Assembly: GCF_005887115.1 (NCBI RefSeq)
Contig: NZ_PNCJ01000007.1
Span: 173,095-237,094 of the forward strand
Reading direction: 5' to 3'
DNA from: Pseudoalteromonas rubra
GTDB taxonomy: Bacteria > Pseudomonadota > Gammaproteobacteria > Enterobacterales > Alteromonadaceae
Length of the DNA stretch: 64,000 nt
Shown here: positions 61,105 to 64,000 of the stretch, in pieces
How the letters are laid out: the number at the start of each line of letters is the position of its first letter
How positions within the stretch are numbered: the stretch's first letter is position 1
Notes under the pieces: model-generated
Seen by the model: only the letters and a program-made list of their open reading frames with translations
What the model was told of the DNA's origin: nothing
Database searches by the model: none
Position numbers and translations under genes: made by a program

Positions 61105-64000
61105 ATGAAACGTATGCTGATCAATGCGACGCAGCAAGAAGAAATGCGCGTTGCACTGGTTGACGGCCAGCGTCTGTACGATTTAGACATCGAAAGCCCT
61201 GGTCATGAACAGAAAAAAGCCAATATTTATAAAGGTAAAATCACTCGTATAGAACCTTCCCTAGAAGCCGCTTTTGTTGATTATGGTGCTGAGCGCCACG
61301 GTTTCCTCCCTCTCAAAGAAATTGCCAAAACTTACTTTCCTTCAGGCTATACATTCAACGGTCGCCCAAACATCAAAGATGTGATCAAAGAAGGCCAGGA
61401 AGTCATTGTTCAGGTTGATAAAGAGGAACGAGGCCAAAAAGGTGCAGCACTGACCACCTTTATCAGCGTTGCCGGCAGCTACTTGGTACTCATGCCTAAT
61501 AACCCTCGTGCAGGCGGTATTTCTCGTCGTATCGAAGGCGATGAACGCATCGAATTGAAAGAAGCGTTGAGCCGTCTGAACCTGCCAAAAGGCATGGGTC
61601 TGATTGTGCGTACAGCAGGTGTAGGTAAATCTTTTGAAGAATTAGAATATGACCTGAAGGCGTTGCTGGTACACTGGGAAGCAATCCAGAATGCTGCAGA
61701 CAGCGGCAAAGCGCCGTTTTTAATCCATCAGGAAAGTAACGTTATCTTCCGCGCTATCCGTGATTATTTACGCCGTGATATCGGTGAGATCCTGATTGAT
61801 AAAGCCCGTGTTTTTGAAGAAGCGAAAGCCCACATTGAGCGCTTCCGCCCTGACTTCATCAATCGAGTTAAACTTTATCAAAATGATGTTCCGCTGTTCA
61901 CGCACTATCAAATAGAAAGCCAGATTGAATCAGCTTTCCAACGTGAAGTACGTTTACCTTCTGGTGGCTCAATCGTCATTGACCCGACCGAAGCACTCAC
62001 CTCTATCGATATCAACTCCTCAAAGGCAACAAAGGGTGGTGATATTGAGGAAACAGCGCTAAATACCAACCTGGAAGCCGCTGACGAGATTGCTCGTCAA
62101 TTACGTTTGCGTGACCTGGGTGGTCTGATCGTTATCGACTTCATTGATATGACACCTCCGCGTCACCAGCGTGAAGTAGAGAATCGTCTGAAAGATGCGG
62201 TACGCGCAGACCGCGCCCGAGTACAGATAGGCAAAATCTCACGATTCGGTTTGCTCGAAATGTCACGCCAACGCTTACGCCCTTCGTTAGGTGAAGCGAG
62301 TCAACACACATGTCCTCGTTGTGATGGGCAAGGGACCATTCGCTCGAACGAATCGATTGCGCTTTCTATCTTGCGTCTGATTGAAGAAGAAGCCATTAAA
62401 GAGAATACAGCTCAGGTTAATGCACAAGTACCAGTTAAAGTAGGCTCTTACCTGCTGAATGAAAAGCGTCGTGCTGTACAACGTATTGAGAAACGCCACA
62501 ACTGTGACGTTGTGATCATCCCTAACCAGCATATGGAAACACCACACTATGACGTGGTACGCCTGCGTAAGGATGATGTGCCGGAAAGTGTGAGCTATGA
62601 GCAAGTCGTTACGCCTGAAGTAGAAGTGGCTGCCGCACCAATTGCAGCACCTATCGTCAAAGAAGAACCTGTTCTGAAAGGCGTTGCCATGCCTACAGCA
62701 CCAGCGCCGGCTCCACAACCTGCAGAAGCGACCAAGCAACCTCAGTCACAAAAGAAAGTTGCGGAAGAAGCTGGATTATTGAGTCGTATCGGCAAATGGC
62801 TTAAGGGCTTGTTTGGCTCTGAAGAAGAGCAAAAAGAGGAAGAGCAGCCTAAACAACAGCCCCGTCAGCGTCAGGATAACCGCCGCCGTAACCAGCAGCG
62901 CCGCAAAAATCGCAACCGTAATGATCGCCGTAACGACGAACGCAATGATAATCGTAAGGCTGAACAAGACACCAGCGATACTAAATCACGCAAAGATGAG
63001 CAGAGCGATAATCAGGAGCGTAGTGAAGGCCGTAACAAGCGTCGCCGCCAAAACCAGCGTCGTCGTAACGACTCGGATAAAGCGAAGCAAAGCTCTGAGC
63101 AAAGTGCTGAGCAAAAACAAGACAACGCAGAGCAGGCAAACCAGGACAAGCCAGTTAAGCCACGTCGCCAACGTCGTAACCTGAAAAAGAAAGTACGTGT
63201 TGAAGGTGAATCAAACAACGCCCAGACTACTGAGGTAAGTGCTGATGTACAGCCTGAGGTTACGGATATCCCTGTACAAAAGCCTGAGCAAGAGCAAGCG
63301 GTTACAACCAACGTCGCTAAAGAGGCTGCACCTCAAAAAGTGGAAGCTAAGGTACAACATGCTTCGGAGACACCAGCAGAAGAAGTGGCTGAGCAAACTC
63401 AACACAACCAAAAAGTTGAGGAATCAAGCGAAGAAGATAAAGAGCAACGCGAACAACCGCGCACTCGCTCTCGTCGCTCTCCTCGCCACCTAAGAGCTGC
63501 CGGGCAAAAGCGTAAGCGCAACGAAAGCAAAGATGCAGCACCCGCGTTTGTGCCTGTCGCAGATCAGGCCGCCGCAGAGTTTGAAGCTGAAATGAGCGCA
63601 ACTGCAAGAGCGCAAGTCGAAGATTCTGAGGCAATACCAGCTGTTGATGGAGATCAGCCTGATGAAACCCAAGCGACTGTAGCACCTAGTACTGAAGCTC
63701 CGGCTGAAGTAGAAGTAGAAGTAGAACAATCTCCTGCTACTGAAGCAGCGCAAGAAGTGCAAACTGAGGAAGCGCCTGCTACTGAAACACCGGATGAAGT
63801 TCAACCAGAAGAAGCTCCGGCTACTGAAATTCAAGTTGAAGTACAAGCTGAACCAGCTCCGGCTACTGAAGCACTGGTTGAAGTACAAGCTGAACCTGCT
63901 CCTGCTACTGAAGCAACGGTTGAAGCACAAGCTGAACCAGCGCCTGCTACTGAAGCACCGGTTGAAGTACAAGCTGAACCTGCTCCTGCTACTGAAGCAC
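61105..64000 (+). CDS. rne: Ribonuclease E, C-terminus beyond the window
   Basis: The first 965 codons are visible. The N-terminal half is the catalytic part: S1 domain (about 35-120, [17 protein letters not shown]), a 5'-sensor, the catalytic Asp residues in [10 protein letters not shown] and [10 protein letters not shown] (near 300 and 345), and the zinc link CPRCDGQGT near 405. It begins mRNA decay and processes rRNA and tRNA. The C-terminal half is disordered: Arg-rich patches ([12 protein letters not shown]) likely to bind RNA, then Glu/Pro/Ala repeats. The gene is still open at the window end, so the full length exceeds 965. The start ATG follows AGTAGAG at 8 bases. Confidence 0.93.
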   Translation, partial: MKRMLINATQQEEMRVALVDGQRLYDLDIESPGHEQKKANIYKGKITRIEPSLEAAFVDYGAERHGFLPLKEIAKTYFPSGYTFNGRPNIKDVIKEGQEVIVQVDKEERGQKGAALTTFISVAGSYLVLMPNNPRAGGISRRIEGDERIELKEALSRLNLPKGMGLIVRTAGVGKSFEELEYDLKALLVHWEAIQNAADSGKAPFLIHQESNVIFRAIRDYLRRDIGEILIDKARVFEEAKAHIERFRPDFINRVKLYQNDVPLFTHYQIESQIESAFQREVRLPSGGSIVIDPTEALTSIDINSSKATKGGDIEETALNTNLEAADEIARQLRLRDLGGLIVIDFIDMTPPRHQREVENRLKDAVRADRARVQIGKISRFGLLEMSRQRLRPSLGEASQHTCPRCDGQGTIRSNESIALSILRLIEEEAIKENTAQVNAQVPVKVGSYLLNEKRRAVQRIEKRHNCDVVIIPNQHMETPHYDVVRLRKDDVPESVSYEQVVTPEVEVAAAPIAAPIVKEEPVLKGVAMPTAPAPAPQPAEATKQPQSQKKVAEEAGLLSRIGKWLKGLFGSEEEQKEEEQPKQQPRQRQDNRRRNQQRRKNRNRNDRRNDERNDNRKAEQDTSDTKSRKDEQSDNQERSEGRNKRRRQNQRRRNDSDKAKQSSEQSAEQKQDNAEQANQDKPVKPRRQRRNLKKKVRVEGESNNAQTTEVSADVQPEVTDIPVQKPEQEQAVTTNVAKEAAPQKVEAKVQHASETPAEEVAEQTQHNQKVEESSEEDKEQREQPRTRSRRSPRHLRAAGQKRKRNESKDAAPAFVPVADQAAAEFEAEMSATARAQVEDSEAIPAVDGDQPDETQATVAPSTEAPAEVEVEVEQSPATEAAQEVQTEEAPATETPDEVQPEEAPATEIQVEVQAEPAPATEALVEVQAEPAPATEATVEAQAEPAPATEAPVEVQAEPAPATEA
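63739..64000 (+). repeat. 42-base tandem repeat in the rne C-terminal region
   Basis: Units starting ACTGAA recur exactly every 42 bases at 63739, 63781, 63823, 63865, 63907, 63949 and 63991 and continue past the window edge. Each unit is 14 codons in frame ([14 protein letters not shown] type). The copies differ mainly at third positions, so they are old enough to have drifted yet kept in frame. Confidence 0.85.

Noticed and set aside
60574..61190. Minus-strand frames of 187 and 69 codons upstream of rne
   Set aside because: No ribosome site, no recognisable domain, and they cover the rne leader and start. Treated as chance frames.
62287..63972. Minus-strand and other-frame open stretches inside rne
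   Set aside because: They are low-complexity shadows of the Arg- and Glu-rich RNase E tail; rne itself is open through the whole region.
1..64000. CRISPR arrays, tRNA or rRNA genes, prophage or toxin-antitoxin pairs
   Set aside because: I looked for regular spacer repeats, cloverleaf-like segments, and phage or toxin motifs and found none that I could support.

Overview
The window looks like chromosome of a marine gammaproteobacterium of the Alteromonadales, most likely Pseudoalteromonas. The evidence is the conserved rne / rluC / maf / yceD / rpmF / plsX / fabD / fabG / acpP / fabF / pabC / mltG block, the fadI-fadJ pair, a YfcL and EpmC pair, moderate GC content, and an intergenic repeat with TATACCAATTT ends of a kind common in marine gammaproteobacteria. 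The genus is an inference; no rRNA or tRNA gene was found here.

Layout. 1-2 kb: the start of a secreted protein, a complete IS5-type insertion sequence and a small membrane protein. 2-11 kb: minus-strand genes for exported proteins (a small lipoprotein, a LruC-type surface protein, a 967-residue lipoprotein with two PQQ-like propellers and calcium-binding repeats, a haloalkane-dehalogenase-like lipoprotein) and a sterol-desaturase-type hydroxylase. 11-13 kb: a LytS-like kinase broken by two in-frame stops beside an intact LytTR regulator. 13-22.7 kb: small proteins, an EAL protein, a LysR regulator, an AbgT transporter, an HDOD protein and a divergent NRAMP transporter. 22.7-30 kb: the repeat, yfcL, an NAD-kinase-like protein, epmC, a GGDEF protein and fadJ-fadI (fatty acid beta-oxidation), with a palindromic operator in front of fadI.

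30.3-39.7 kb is a co-directional run: MoxR ATPase, DUF58, DUF4381, two von Willebrand A proteins (the second with TPR and a Gln-rich tail), BatD, then an ECF sigma factor, its DUF3379-type anti-sigma factor and a Tim44-like protein. This is a cell-envelope maintenance module followed by an envelope-type regulator pair. 39.7-51.1 kb is an accessory stretch: a membrane LytTR regulator, a secreted S33 peptidase, two tiny Cys-rich peptides with double-glycine leaders (one below a membrane-bound AraC regulator), two orphan periplasmic binding proteins, a coupled Xaa-Pro peptidase / ornithine-cyclodeaminase-family / small ORF operon, and a decayed DUF885 gene. It lies where tmk and holB would be expected after mltG.

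51.1-64 kb is the conserved fatty acid / phospholipid synthesis and RNA-processing block. It ends in a truncated rne with a long structured leader and a 42-base tandem repeat in its 3' part.

The most unusual items are the two double-glycine micropeptides, the structured plus-strand RNA candidate near 18.6 kb, the twice-interrupted sensor kinase, the DUF885 relic at the synteny break, and the divergent NRAMP protein. No CRISPR array, prophage or recognised defence system was seen.
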